Source: Limnobaculum xujianqingii
GTDB lineage: Bacteria > Pseudomonadota > Gammaproteobacteria > Enterobacterales > Enterobacteriaceae
NCBI RefSeq assembly: GCF_013394855.1
Contig: NZ_JABMLK010000001.1
Location: forward strand, 1,755,501 to 1,819,500
Direction: 5' to 3'
Length of the DNA stretch: 64,000 bases
Shown: positions 19,913-29,141 of the stretch, piece by piece
Position numbering within the stretch: position 1 is the stretch's first letter
Layout of the letters: each line of letters opens with the position of its first letter
The notes under the pieces: model-generated
Told to the model about the DNA's origin: nothing
The model's input: the letters and a program-made list of their open reading frames with translations, nothing else
Databases searched by the model: none
Made by a program: the position numbers and the translations under genes

Positions 19913-20833
19913 ATGAGATATTTTTTAACATCAAAAATTTTGAAATGGGAAGTTGGGACAGAAGTAGACTACAAACAGTGCCACCAACTATACGGTGGCA
20001 GCTTTGCCACTCATCCTGAAGTGCTGAATTTTCTACATTCCCGATTTGACTGTCAGCCACAATATTATGTGAGGCGTGATAATAACGGTAAGCTGCTCGG
20101 CTCCTATTGCACATGGCGAAGAAACCACCTTGCAGGGGATACAAAAGTCACAAAAATGTTAGATATGGAATATTATCCGTTCAATAAAGATGAGTTGATT
20201 TTACCCATACAAGATCAACTTAGCGTCATTATTCCAATAAAAAGTAAAATTCTGTCCCGAATAAATGCGAACGCAATACTTAATTCCTGCTTTAAAATGA
20301 ATAGTCAAAGAGGAATTTGCATTGCAAAAGGATGTGGCAAAAACGGTTTTTCATCGTCCACAAAAAACAGCAGAAACAGGGAGCTAAAGCGGTTTATAAA
20401 GGCGGGAGGGGAGATAAAAGATCAATCTGAATTATCCCCGGAAGAACTGGTGTCACTTTATTTCGAACTATTCTTTAAGCGCTGGAACAAACACCATACC
20501 AATTACGATCAGCTTGTCGATATGTTAAAAAACCTGCGCTCCTTTTTCTTCGGCCACGTGCTTTTCATCGATGGTAAGCCGTGCGCATTTCAACTGATAA
20601 TGAAAGCTGAAAGCCCTGAATGGATTAATTTTGATTACATTAATGGTGGTTACGATACTACACATAAATCGTTTTGCCCTGGAACCATTGTAACATGGCT
20701 CAACATTCAGTCCGCTTACTCATTATGTGAATCGCTTGGTAAAAAAATGCGTTATTCATTTGGTCGCCCTACTGCCGCCTATAAAAATAGATGGTGTGTG
20801 ACTGAGCCAGTAGGGCGTATTCTTTCATTATGA
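19913..20833 (+). CDS. Mig-14-like protein (prophage cargo gene)
   Basis: The 306-residue protein resembles the Mig-14 family: YGGSFATHPEV near residue 30, a DELILPI segment, RNRELKRFIKAGGEI, ELSPEELVSLYFELFFKRW, INFDYINGGYD and FCPGTIVTWLNIQSA. Salmonella Mig-14 is needed for resistance to antimicrobial peptides and for persistence in macrophages; its biochemical activity is not settled. There is no signal peptide or membrane segment, so it would be cytoplasmic or peripherally membrane-bound. It is convergent with the tail-fibre chaperone gene (5 bp apart) and oriented against the structural operon, typical of a lysogenic-conversion gene. Identification rests on recalled family motifs. Confidence 0.65.
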   Translation: MRYFLTSKILKWEVGTEVDYKQCHQLYGGSFATHPEVLNFLHSRFDCQPQYYVRRDNNGKLLGSYCTWRRNHLAGDTKVTKMLDMEYYPFNKDELILPIQDQLSVIIPIKSKILSRINANAILNSCFKMNSQRGICIAKGCGKNGFSSSTKNSRNRELKRFIKAGGEIKDQSELSPEELVSLYFELFFKRWNKHHTNYDQLVDMLKNLRSFFFGHVLFIDGKPCAFQLIMKAESPEWINFDYINGGYDTTHKSFCPGTIVTWLNIQSAYSLCESLGKKMRYSFGRPTAAYKNRWCVTEPVGRILSL

Positions 20834-20838
20834 GTTAA

Positions 20839-21354
20839 CTATTCTGGTATTTTTGGCCACTCAGGTTTTGATGTGTCTACGCGACTAAGTAAGACTCGGT
20901 ATTTACGCAATTCATCATAACGAGTCTTTTCTTCATCTGTGGCTATGCCTAAATCTACAGCATCAGATAACGGGGCTATTAAAACGGTAACCTCAGATAA
21001 TCTACAAGATTTATCTAACTCAGCCGCTCGTACTGCCTCCGATCCTGATAAAACCCGTTTAACAATTTCATCATTAGCGTTAATCATCCATGTACCGTCA
21101 TTCTGTAAACTATCAGGAACGCTCTCAGGTGCTATTTCTGTTACGTTAAAACCCATCGGAGTTAACATCGATACATCACGCTCAATCGATACAATGTTAC
21201 TGTCATTATCAGTTGCTATTTTTAGCGTATCTGATTTAAATAATTTCTGTAATTCATACCAATCGTTACCATCGTCATCTTGTAAATAGCTAACCCCCAG
21301 ACCGAATTTCGGATTTTCCGGCTGATAACTCTTCAAATTCTTTAGCTTAATCAT
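20839..21354 (-). CDS. Tail fibre assembly protein (Tfa family)
   Basis: A 171-residue protein whose C-terminal half is the typical Tfa signature: regularly spaced residues in TVLIAPLSDAVDLGIATDEE, KTRYDELRKYRVLLSRVD and the end KPEWPKIPE. Tfa proteins fold or cap the tip of the tail fibre. The start overlaps the stop of the tail fibre gene, so the pair is translationally coupled. It is the last gene of the minus-strand structural operon. Confidence 0.88.
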   Translation of the reverse strand: MIKLKNLKSYQPENPKFGLGVSYLQDDDGNDWYELQKLFKSDTLKIATDNDSNIVSIERDVSMLTPMGFNVTEIAPESVPDSLQNDGTWMINANDEIVKRVLSGSEAVRAAELDKSCRLSEVTVLIAPLSDAVDLGIATDEEKTRYDELRKYRVLLSRVDTSKPEWPKIPE

Positions 21355-22688
21355 ACTGTCCCCGCATTAACCCATTGACCGTTAATTAAATATTGCAAGT
21401 GTGTATATGCTCCCCAGTAAGCGGGATTGTAGTTTGCACCGGACATCCCGTTATACACAGCACCCGAAGGCAAATCTATTCGACCTCCAGTATCAGCGAT
21501 ATTCACACGTCCAGCAAAACGAACACCGGACACAAAATTAGCGTACATCCAGCCGTTGATAGTCCCACCCCATACAGGCCCGGCTACCATGCCGTCATTT
21601 CTGAGATACGCATTTCCACCACCGGCATAAAGATGGTAAGCAGCATAAACGTGCGCCCCACATCTCAATGAGCCGGGTGCATGGTAATCGCCGTTTGTAC
21701 TCCACGAAAACATAGTCCCCGTTCCGGAGCTGTTAATAATATGCAGCTTGAAATCCTGGCTGCCATCGCCACCATTAAGAACGCCAAATGTATATGTATA
21801 TGCGCTATGGCCGGGAATATGAAACTGTTGTTTCACGACCGGCCAAAACTCACTATTTGGCGCGCGGGTTACCGTATTATAAAAAGGAGCTGCCGTGGCA
21901 TATTGATAACCAAAACCGTTACTCTCCGTATACGTTGCTGATATCGCGCCACCATAATGCCCCCCCTTTGAGGCCGATACCGCATCAACATCAGAGGCAG
22001 ATAAGGTTACAACCCCCTGCTTACCATTCACGGATACCACTTTGCTGTTTGCAGCAAGTAAAGCGGCATCTGCTTTGTCGCTAACCGCCTTAACCGCTTT
22101 TGGCGTTGCCGCCAAAGTTTCATTGTCAAAATTGGTTGAACTACTTAACTGCACAAGCCCTTTCTGCGTTGTCGTTCCATCAGGAACGCCGGATAGCTTA
22201 CTGGCAGCAAGATCATAGGCAGTTTTAACCGCCTTTGAACTTGCTACCGTCACACTGGAGCTTGATGCCACGCTGTCAGATATCTGAGTCTTATCCACTT
22301 TACTGGCTAAATCGGCACTAATATCGGCCTTAAGTCCGTGCCAGCTACTACCCTCCGCTGGCTCGTCATTATTATTCGCGATCTTCGATTGCCACATCTT
22401 ATTGTCGTGATAAACAAGTCCCATCAGGGGATAAGGCTTTCCCTCAATACTCCACTTAGCAGCCCCATAGACCTGCATTTCTCCGGTTGCCTCAGTAATA
22501 TCATGAAAGACATCATTCATCTTCTCGCGTTCGATATCTTTCGCTGCCGGATCGGTAGTCTGGTCGCGCTCGTAGTCATACCCGTAGCCCTGGGTATAGG
22601 AAACGGAACCGTCCACTTGCGTTTCTACGGGTATGGAAACCCGATCCCCTTGTGTTGCAAAGGGGACTTTAAATACTTTAGTCATCAA
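21351..22688 (-). CDS. Tail fibre protein
   Basis: A 445-residue fibre. The N-terminal 130 residues (VFKVPFATQGDRVSIPV…, YDYERDQTTDPAAKD) form the virion-attachment part found in related myoviruses. The middle repeats AVK/AVSDKADAALLAANSKV motifs common in trimeric fibres. The Gly/Tyr/Asn-rich C-terminal region (after about 240) is probably the receptor-binding tip. The following Tfa gene supports this reading. The receptor cannot be predicted. Confidence 0.85.
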   Translation of the reverse strand: MMTKVFKVPFATQGDRVSIPVETQVDGSVSYTQGYGYDYERDQTTDPAAKDIEREKMNDVFHDITEATGEMQVYGAAKWSIEGKPYPLMGLVYHDNKMWQSKIANNNDEPAEGSSWHGLKADISADLASKVDKTQISDSVASSSSVTVASSKAVKTAYDLAASKLSGVPDGTTTQKGLVQLSSSTNFDNETLAATPKAVKAVSDKADAALLAANSKVVSVNGKQGVVTLSASDVDAVSASKGGHYGGAISATYTESNGFGYQYATAAPFYNTVTRAPNSEFWPVVKQQFHIPGHSAYTYTFGVLNGGDGSQDFKLHIINSSGTGTMFSWSTNGDYHAPGSLRCGAHVYAAYHLYAGGGNAYLRNDGMVAGPVWGGTINGWMYANFVSGVRFAGRVNIADTGGRIDLPSGAVYNGMSGANYNPAYWGAYTHLQYLINGQWVNAGTV

Positions 22689-23348
22689 TTACGCTCCGAA
22701 GTTACTGCTATAGAAGTTTTTCCGTTTATCACCAAAACCAAACGACATCTTAGTCACAATACGGTATTTGACACCGACACCCGCCGGGCGCGGCATGAGG
22801 TCGAAGTTTTCAAGTAATAACCGGAGTTTCTCATCCGGGTTAAAATTGAAAACGTAATACATGTAAGTCATATCCAGCGGATCAAGCACAAAAACTTTGC
22901 TATCCCCTTGCCAGAAAAAGCGCTGCAGGAAGGCGTTGACATTGGTCACTGTCGGCGATGTCGTTAAATTAAAATGACGCATCCTCACTAACAGCCGTTT
23001 TTGGCTGGTTGTCAGGGATAATGTGAAGTCTGAATTACGCCTAAAGTTTGAGTTGTTGAAGTTAGCTTTATGGGCTCCGAAACCGAACCCTTTTTTAGTC
23101 CGGTCGCTGGCGGGAACATCGATACCGAGTGGCACATCTAATATTCTGGCCCACACCGACAAACCAAAATCGTTTGCGGTATTGATATCGAAAACATCAC
23201 GGTACCAGTTAGTCCAGAACGCCGATGTACTTCGGTTAAAATACGCCTCTTTAAACCGGGCCAACTGCTGTAACCTCTCCGCCCCTTCATACTGCCAAAG
23301 AATGGCTTTTATCAGGTCAGAATGCAGGGTGATTTCTTGTATATTCAT
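22689..23348 (-). CDS. DUF2612 baseplate/tail protein
   Basis: A 219-residue protein of the DUF2612 kind (ILWQYEGAERLQQLARFKEAYFN, DVFDINTANDFGLSVWARIL, GFGFGAHKANFNNSNF, and a C-terminal repeat of that motif, SFGFGDKRKNFYSSNFGA). It sits between baseplate J and the tail fibre, the position of P2 gpI-like proteins that join the fibre to the baseplate. The start overlaps the baseplate J stop by 4 bp. Function is inferred from position. Confidence 0.75.
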   Translation of the reverse strand: MNIQEITLHSDLIKAILWQYEGAERLQQLARFKEAYFNRSTSAFWTNWYRDVFDINTANDFGLSVWARILDVPLGIDVPASDRTKKGFGFGAHKANFNNSNFRRNSDFTLSLTTSQKRLLVRMRHFNLTTSPTVTNVNAFLQRFFWQGDSKVFVLDPLDMTYMYYVFNFNPDEKLRLLLENFDLMPRPAGVGVKYRIVTKMSFGFGDKRKNFYSSNFGA

Positions 23349-24532
23349 ATGACAATCACCTGAACCGCGCTTTTATTCAGCCGCGCAACCTGATTGATTT
23401 TTATCGGTATCGTATCCGTTGACCAAATGGTGCCATCCGTTGATAACTCAACTCGAGTGACAAACAATCTCGGCTCAACAAAATTCACTGCTGCGGACAG
23501 CTCGAAAGGCGATACCTCCCGCCCCACTCTAAGACCGCCATCCCCTTCTATTTCCCCCTCAGTAAACTGTGATATTGCGTTAGGGATAATTGTCTGTGCG
23601 TCAAGTGCCGAACTTTTTACCGTCACGCGACAGAAAACGATTACCACCTCTGGCCGGTCAAAAGCAACGTCATACACCTGCCCGCTAATATTGTCAGTAA
23701 CCGACACCGTGACATCGCCGTTATATCCCGCACCGATGGTTTTAGTCCGTAGTAACGACTGCGCAATGTCCGCCAGCTCACCGCCTTCCACACACACATA
23801 GATACTGTGAGGTTTAAGCGTAATACCATCAAATACAAGGGGAGCGTCTGAGTAATTCTCTCGATACGATAACGAGCGGACACCCTCAAGAGCATATAAA
23901 GAACTGGTGATGGCTTCGCTGACACTAACAGTATTTAGCGCTAAGGTTTGCGCCCGGCGACGGCGGGCACTGACATCTGACTCGGTAACGCGCCCGACAG
24001 CCGCATCAGTAGGATTAACAACCGTTTCCCACCCAAGCACGGAACTTGCGACTTTTGTCAGTTCACCCGCGAGGCAGGTTACCGCACCGGTATTGAGTGC
24101 CCGCATGCTTCCGGTTGTTCGTCCATCGCCTCCCAACCTCAGAACGGCAGTGGTGACAAATTTATCGCCTGAGACCGTTTCAGCGATTGAACCGGTGGGA
24201 ATTATCGTATCCGGTACACCGGTAAAAATAACCCCGGAGAGAGACGAATGTGTAGCACCTGACCGGGCACCGCCCATCAGAGACCACAGACCATCAAGGA
24301 AAATCCCACCAGCAATATCGGGGTTAATCTGATTGGCCAGTTCCGCATTATTCCGGACAAGCGCGTCCCTGTTCTCTATTTCCATGGTCACTAACACGCC
24401 TTGCGGCGTTTCAGGGGACAAATCGATACTTTGACCGAATACCGCCCGGTATTCTGCTTCAACTTGCGTTCGTATTTCGGCAGTATCAGGCACGATCACA
24501 CCGGTAGAATTAATATATCTATAATCGGGCAT
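23345..24532 (-). CDS. Baseplate J-like protein
   Basis: The 395-residue protein carries the baseplate wedge J pattern: LSPETPQGVLVTMEIENRDALVRNNAELANQINP, GIFLDGLWSLMGGAR, GRVTESDVSARRRRAQTLALNTVS and ALEGVRSLSYRENYSD (each seen in order). These proteins form the wedge ring around the spike. The gene overlaps its upstream neighbour, the gp25-like gene, by 14 bp. Confidence 0.9.
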   Translation of the reverse strand: MPDYRYINSTGVIVPDTAEIRTQVEAEYRAVFGQSIDLSPETPQGVLVTMEIENRDALVRNNAELANQINPDIAGGIFLDGLWSLMGGARSGATHSSLSGVIFTGVPDTIIPTGSIAETVSGDKFVTTAVLRLGGDGRTTGSMRALNTGAVTCLAGELTKVASSVLGWETVVNPTDAAVGRVTESDVSARRRRAQTLALNTVSVSEAITSSLYALEGVRSLSYRENYSDAPLVFDGITLKPHSIYVCVEGGELADIAQSLLRTKTIGAGYNGDVTVSVTDNISGQVYDVAFDRPEVVIVFCRVTVKSSALDAQTIIPNAISQFTEGEIEGDGGLRVGREVSPFELSAAVNFVEPRLFVTRVELSTDGTIWSTDTIPIKINQVARLNKSAVQVIVI

Positions 24533-24872
24533 TGGTCACCTCTGTCGTTCCGTATTGCGTCCTGATAATCGCTTCATATTTCACGGTATTGTCTATAACT
24601 TCCGCGCTGAATGAAACGACCTCCAGCACTTCGGGGATCTCTCGCATGCGTTCACGAAATGAGGATTCAAACAGGGCCAAGTCCACATTAGGACAAAAAA
24701 CGCTATTCCAGAACGGGATCCCTTTATCCCGCTTATGAAGCATTTCCCCGCGTTTAGCCAGGGCGTAATGCTCACATAATCGCAATGTTGCCTGCTCATC
24801 CCGACATATCGATAAATTACCGTCACGCCCGATAAACAGGTCATTATTTGCGTCTACATCAAATGTCATCAT
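24519..24872 (-). CDS. gp25/W-like baseplate wedge protein
   Basis: A 117-residue protein (FDVDANNDLFIGRDGNLSI, HYALAKRGEMLHKRDKGIPFW, RMREIPEVLEVVSFSAEV) with the size and location of gp25/GPW-type lysozyme-fold wedge proteins, between spike and J. Identity is from size, context and the EIPEV pattern. DUF2634-type is the alternative name. Confidence 0.65.
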   Translation of the reverse strand: MMTFDVDANNDLFIGRDGNLSICRDEQATLRLCEHYALAKRGEMLHKRDKGIPFWNSVFCPNVDLALFESSFRERMREIPEVLEVVSFSAEVIDNTVKYEAIIRTQYGTTEVTNARL

Positions 24873-25561
24873 ATGGGTACCCCTGATGTATCGCTTCCGT
24901 GTTGAACACCGTTATGCTGATGATCTGAACCAATGTTTTTCCCGTTGTGCCGCATTGAGCCGCCACTTGATTCACTGTTGCCATTTACGGCATGGTTACC
25001 GTTAATCGTGACGTTACCGGTGTAAATAGTTTCCTCTGCGTTAACTTCAAACTTGGGCGTATCGAGTACCGCTTTATCTGAATGCAGCGAAAAACAAACC
25101 GTGCCGTCCATCGACTGGATCACCAACGCATCAATGTTTTTACCATCGATAACCCATTCTTTTAAGGTGTCAGGGAAAAACATGGCATCGCTAAACGAAT
25201 GTAATCGCTCAGTATTAGGCCAGTCCTCCAGCCCGCCACGCTGGAATATCAGGCTGATATCGCGATCGTTGGCTTTTAACCAGCCAAAATCACCCGGTTT
25301 AATGGGTGCCCGGATAAAGAAACCGCCCCCACCGAACCGGAACACCGGTATATTAGCGACCGCCCCGCGGCTGATTTTTTGGCCTTCCGTGGTACCCATC
25401 ATCACCAACGGTTTAATCACCGCTCGATTACTGACATCGTCATAGCTCACGACGCTGGCCGGAAGCATATCTTCCATTTCCATCATTATGCTTTTCAGCG
25501 CATGGTTAAGCTGACCCGCAAGGCTCCCCTCACTGGCCGGATCGTCATTAGGTTTATTCAT
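24869..25561 (-). CDS. Gp138-type membrane-puncturing spike
   Basis: The 230-residue protein has an N-terminal OB-fold region (LPASVVSYDDVSNRAVIKPLV, IPVFRFGGGGFFIRAPIKPGDFGWL) followed by a beta-helix-like part. It ends in a Gly/His/Asn-rich tip (MRHNGKNIGSDHQHNGVQ) whose HxH arrangement resembles the iron-binding apex of P2 gpV spikes. It would form the needle that pierces the outer membrane. It overlaps the gp25-like gene by 4 bp. Confidence 0.8.
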   Translation of the reverse strand: MNKPNDDPASEGSLAGQLNHALKSIMMEMEDMLPASVVSYDDVSNRAVIKPLVMMGTTEGQKISRGAVANIPVFRFGGGGFFIRAPIKPGDFGWLKANDRDISLIFQRGGLEDWPNTERLHSFSDAMFFPDTLKEWVIDGKNIDALVIQSMDGTVCFSLHSDKAVLDTPKFEVNAEETIYTGNVTINGNHAVNGNSESSGGSMRHNGKNIGSDHQHNGVQHGSDTSGVPI

Positions 25562-25563
25562 GG

Positions 25564-26385
25564 TTATGCTCGTTTACAGGTAGCCTGGTAAAAAAAGGGT
25601 TCATCGTGGGAGGCAATATCAAACTTCAATTGCTCAATGATATAGTCGCCATTCAGGGATTTATTGACCTTACTATCGAGTCGAAGCATCCCACCCAGCA
25701 CCGATTCACCATCAATCAGAAACCGGACGTCTAACCCCTTCTCTGTGGCCTTCGGTATGCCAACCATGCCGGTATTCATTGAAAGTAGGCGGATACGTCC
25801 GCTTAGGGCTTTATCGCTGTCTTTAACGAGCAGTACATCATCATCGATAAACGCCTTAACGCCCCCGGCTTCCTGCAGGCGGTTGACTTGTTTGAGCGCG
25901 GCGCCGCAAAAATACCAGTTGGCAATATTTTTATCGGTTGCCTGAAAATCCAATTTCACTTTGCAGGCGTCTGCTACGGTCTGAGCCAGTTCACTGAGCT
26001 TTTGCATAGCCTGACCGGAGGATGAAACAACATCCATTGCACTGGAGTTATTGGTCTTTGCCTTGATGGTTAATGTGACGTCTGGCGGGGAGGCTATTTC
26101 CGCGCTGACAATATCACCGATAAATACCGTGAATACGCCAGAGCTAACCCGACCCGCTTCCAGCACGATCCGTCGGGGCTGTTTGTTACCGTTGTATGGG
26201 CTGGTTTCAGTCAGTATAAAATCACGAGTCTCAGCATTGAGGCCGTCAATCGTGACACTGCACTCGTTTTGTAACGGGTTAGCATACTTTGTGCCGCTGG
26301 CCTTGATCCGCATCCCTTCATACCAGTTCATTTTCCCGTTAACTTCTAACCCTAACCTTACTCGCCTTAAATCAATCACTGTCAT
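25564..26385 (-). CDS. Baseplate hub protein
   Basis: A hub protein upstream of the spike gene. I start it at ATG 26385 (MTVIDLRRVRLGLEV), which follows a CTGGAGTG ribosome site; the open frame from 26445 adds 20 basic residues and a deeper overlap with the upstream gene. The 273 residues include a conserved N-terminal beta domain (ANPLQNECSVTIDGL) and a C-terminal domain with NSDYIIEQ-like ending (GDYIIEQLKFDIASHDEPF). Function is assigned from homologous gene order, since the proteins of this family are divergent. Confidence 0.7.
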   Translation of the reverse strand: MTVIDLRRVRLGLEVNGKMNWYEGMRIKASGTKYANPLQNECSVTIDGLNAETRDFILTETSPYNGNKQPRRIVLEAGRVSSGVFTVFIGDIVSAEIASPPDVTLTIKAKTNNSSAMDVVSSSGQAMQKLSELAQTVADACKVKLDFQATDKNIANWYFCGAALKQVNRLQEAGGVKAFIDDDVLLVKDSDKALSGRIRLLSMNTGMVGIPKATEKGLDVRFLIDGESVLGGMLRLDSKVNKSLNGDYIIEQLKFDIASHDEPFFYQATCKRA

Positions 26386-26668
26386 CACTCCAGTAAATAA
26401 GTACCTGATTCGTGTTGAAACTCTCCCACCACGGTAAATCATCATTTTCGGTCAGAATGGCAAAGTTACGGCCGGAACTCAGGTACGCAGAGGGGATAAT
26501 CGGCGCGTTGGCAACAATGCGGGTACCGCGAACCAAATATTCATCATTTAGCATGACGTCACAGACCATCATTCCCCGCGCTTGCTTGATCGTGAGTTCC
26601 CATCGTTGATCATCAAGCGTGACCGTCAGACGCTGGTTAGGGGTGCTGTTCAGTTCGATTGTTCTCAC
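26372..26668 (-). CDS. Small baseplate (plug-type) protein
   Basis: A 98-residue protein (TIELNSTPNQRLTVTLDDQ at the start, NFAILTENDDLPWWESF later). The pattern of a beta-rich N-terminus and a C-terminal loop fits the small baseplate proteins (plug type) encoded between the Dit-like and hub genes in this group of phages. No catalytic motif. Assigned mainly by position. Confidence 0.55.
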   Translation of the reverse strand: MRTIELNSTPNQRLTVTLDDQRWELTIKQARGMMVCDVMLNDEYLVRGTRIVANAPIIPSAYLSSGRNFAILTENDDLPWWESFNTNQVLIYWSDDSD

Positions 26669-26669
26669 G

Positions 26670-27197
26670 TTAATCCCCCTTAGACCAGTCTTCTATTTTG
26701 GTTAATACCGAGCCTTTACGCTGCGTTTTCTCGTCAGCTTCTTGGGTTTGCACTTTTCCGCGGTTGACGGTACCGGATTGCTCCTTTTTCTCTACCTTAC
26801 GCGGCGGAAGTTCACCGTATTCGGGCTCTACCATCCGCCACTCAGCAAACCGGAGTGATAGCTTGATGGCATCCAGCATTTCGGCTGACTCATCATGATA
26901 GAAATTGACCAGCAACATCGGGGAGTACGTGCGAACCCGCGTCTGTATCCCTAATAACTGATGGTTGTCGTAAGCCTGCCGGATGGACTCATAAGCATTC
27001 TTCATATCACCGGTAAGTAATAACTCCATCCCGATTTCGATTGCTTCGATAACAACGTGATCGCTTCGGGTTTCACCGTTCTCTACCTGAAACTTTGTAG
27101 CCTTATGCTCATCCCTGACGTTGACCTGCATCGGGCTGGCAGAGGCAAATAGGGTACTAAAAGACTCAATGTCAAAAATCTTCACATCAGTGATCAT
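26670..27197 (-). CDS. Dit-like tail hub protein
   Basis: A 175-residue protein (SMQVNVRDEHKATKFQVENGETRSDHVV, LQG-type central region YDNHQLLGIQTRVRTYSPML) with the features of the Dit-like family that caps the tail tube. The charged, disordered-looking last 40 residues (KVEKKEQSGTVNRGKVQTQ) are unusual. It overlaps the tape-measure gene by 4 bp, which fits a coupled tail-tip operon. Confidence 0.6.
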   Translation of the reverse strand: MITDVKIFDIESFSTLFASASPMQVNVRDEHKATKFQVENGETRSDHVVIEAIEIGMELLLTGDMKNAYESIRQAYDNHQLLGIQTRVRTYSPMLLVNFYHDESAEMLDAIKLSLRFAEWRMVEPEYGELPPRKVEKKEQSGTVNRGKVQTQEADEKTQRKGSVLTKIEDWSKGD

Positions 27198-29131
27198 CGT
27201 GATACCCCCGTCGCGCTCTGCTGGCCTAAATCTTTGAGTTGAGCGCTCAATTCGCCTTTAACATCCCCGCTAATACCTTGAGCGTCCTCCGCCTTAGTGT
27301 TAATGATGATATCGCCGGTCTGTACGTTGGTTTCATTGGTCTGGTTTGACTGGTTAGAAATGGCGCTACTGGTGACCGGGTTCATGGGATTACCGGCCAT
27401 ATTAACCAACCCCATATTGAGCGCTTTTATCTGGCTATCTACCGTTGCTGTCTCACGCTTTGTCTGCTCCGGCGTGACAGGCTTGCTAATATTTCCGCTC
27501 TCATCAACAGACCGGATAACGTTCTCATTAACCGTGACGTCTTCATCACCGAAGCCAAAGAAACTTTTAGCAGAATTAAGGCCGCTTTTGACCGCATCAA
27601 TCCCTTTAGTAATGAAGCCGATAACTTTTTCTACCTGTTCCCACATCCACTGAAACACGCTAACCACGGATTTAGACACGCTATCAAACACTCCGCGGAA
27701 GTCATCACCCCATTTCGCCAGCAGCTTAATAACGCCCCATAGCCAGTTAAAAAAGGCTTCCTGCTTTTCTTGCATCACGTCATACGCAGCGACAAGAACA
27801 TCCGCAACCACCCCGACAACTCCCATGATGAAGTCAAACAAGGTTTTAAAGACGTCGAACAACGCCATGATGACTTTTTCAAGCATCGGGTACTTTTCGA
27901 ATAAGCGCCCGATCATCGAATCGTTGCCCTCGATAAAGTTCATGATGTCGTCATAGACTAATGCGAACGCCGCAGCCAGTGCCGCAATAATGGCGATAAT
28001 GAGTAATATCGGCCACGTAGCCGCAAGCGTCGCGGCGGCGGCGGACAGCATCGGCGGAACGTAATATGCCAATATGGCCGCGCCAATAACCGTGAAGAAT
28101 CCAACAATAAAATGCCTGTTTTCCTTAGCAAACTGAACCAGCTTACTAAGCCACTCGACGGCAACCGTTAGCACAGGGATAACCGCATTCATGAAATCAC
28201 GGGACAGGCTGTCAGTGGCGTTACTTAGCCCGCCTAATGCAGCTTTTAATGCTATCGCCTTTTCTACGCTCTCTTTCGTGATGACACCCTGCTCTTTTTG
28301 TATTTTAAGTAATCGCTCAAGCTCTTTACGCCCTTTCAACACCATTTCAACAGTACGGTTATCAGTGACACCCAGCTCTTTAATCCGAAATATGGCCTCT
28401 TCTTTGCTCATGGATTTAACGGAGTCTGCCAGACGTAACATGCCTTCTACTGCATCAATAGATTGTCCCTTTACATCTTTAAGCGATATCCCTAACTTTT
28501 TGAATGTCTTTGCCCTGCCTGATTCCACATCCTGTAATGCTTCACCAATAGACTCAGCCATATCAGTTAGAGAATCACGAGCACCCTCGGCATCACCACC
28601 CAATGCAACGGCTGCTTTGCCGAAAGCATCCAGCTCCTCAACAGCTACCCCCAAACTATCAGCAGTTTGAGCAAGAGCACTCACGTCATTCGCTTCTGAA
28701 ATTGCATTACTGACTAAAGCCCCGACAGATAGCGCTATCCCCAATGCACCAAGCGCCCGCTTGGCAAAGCCGGATACAATCTTTTCCCCTTTCTGAAAGG
28801 TTTCATTGCTCTTTTTAGTGCTTTCATCCAATTTTTTGGTCGCGTCTGCTGCTGCTTTGACTTCCTTCTCCAGCTCGCCTGTAGCCTTCGCAGCGTCCTT
28901 TATCCGTCCGGTTAAAGCGTCAACACTGCCATCTACGCCGGACTCGATAAAGGCATCCCCCATTGCATCTAACAAATCACCAAACCCTGCCGTGGAATTC
29001 ATCACGGTTTTATTGGCCATTTTCATAGAATTAATGATGTCATCCGTCGATTTACGGGTATCATCAAAGCCTTGCTTCATGCGTGAGGTATCGGCTTCAA
29101 ATACCGTAACGAAAGTATCTAAAAGTGACAT
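27194..29131 (-). CDS. Tape measure protein
   Basis: At 645 residues it is the longest tail protein. Long coiled-coil N-terminal part (about 1-130, KEVKAAADATKKLDESTKKS), a central hydrophobic region with several membrane-type segments (about 330-400: FFTVIGAAILAYYVPPML, LLIIAIIAALAAAFALVY) and a flexible C-terminal part. Tape-measure proteins set tail length and help DNA entry through the inner membrane. It follows the frameshifted tail chaperone gene, the universal order. Confidence 0.88.
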   Translation of the reverse strand: MSLLDTFVTVFEADTSRMKQGFDDTRKSTDDIINSMKMANKTVMNSTAGFGDLLDAMGDAFIESGVDGSVDALTGRIKDAAKATGELEKEVKAAADATKKLDESTKKSNETFQKGEKIVSGFAKRALGALGIALSVGALVSNAISEANDVSALAQTADSLGVAVEELDAFGKAAVALGGDAEGARDSLTDMAESIGEALQDVESGRAKTFKKLGISLKDVKGQSIDAVEGMLRLADSVKSMSKEEAIFRIKELGVTDNRTVEMVLKGRKELERLLKIQKEQGVITKESVEKAIALKAALGGLSNATDSLSRDFMNAVIPVLTVAVEWLSKLVQFAKENRHFIVGFFTVIGAAILAYYVPPMLSAAAATLAATWPILLIIAIIAALAAAFALVYDDIMNFIEGNDSMIGRLFEKYPMLEKVIMALFDVFKTLFDFIMGVVGVVADVLVAAYDVMQEKQEAFFNWLWGVIKLLAKWGDDFRGVFDSVSKSVVSVFQWMWEQVEKVIGFITKGIDAVKSGLNSAKSFFGFGDEDVTVNENVIRSVDESGNISKPVTPEQTKRETATVDSQIKALNMGLVNMAGNPMNPVTSSAISNQSNQTNETNVQTGDIIINTKAEDAQGISGDVKGELSAQLKDLGQQSATGVSR

Positions 29132-29141
29132 AAACTATCCT

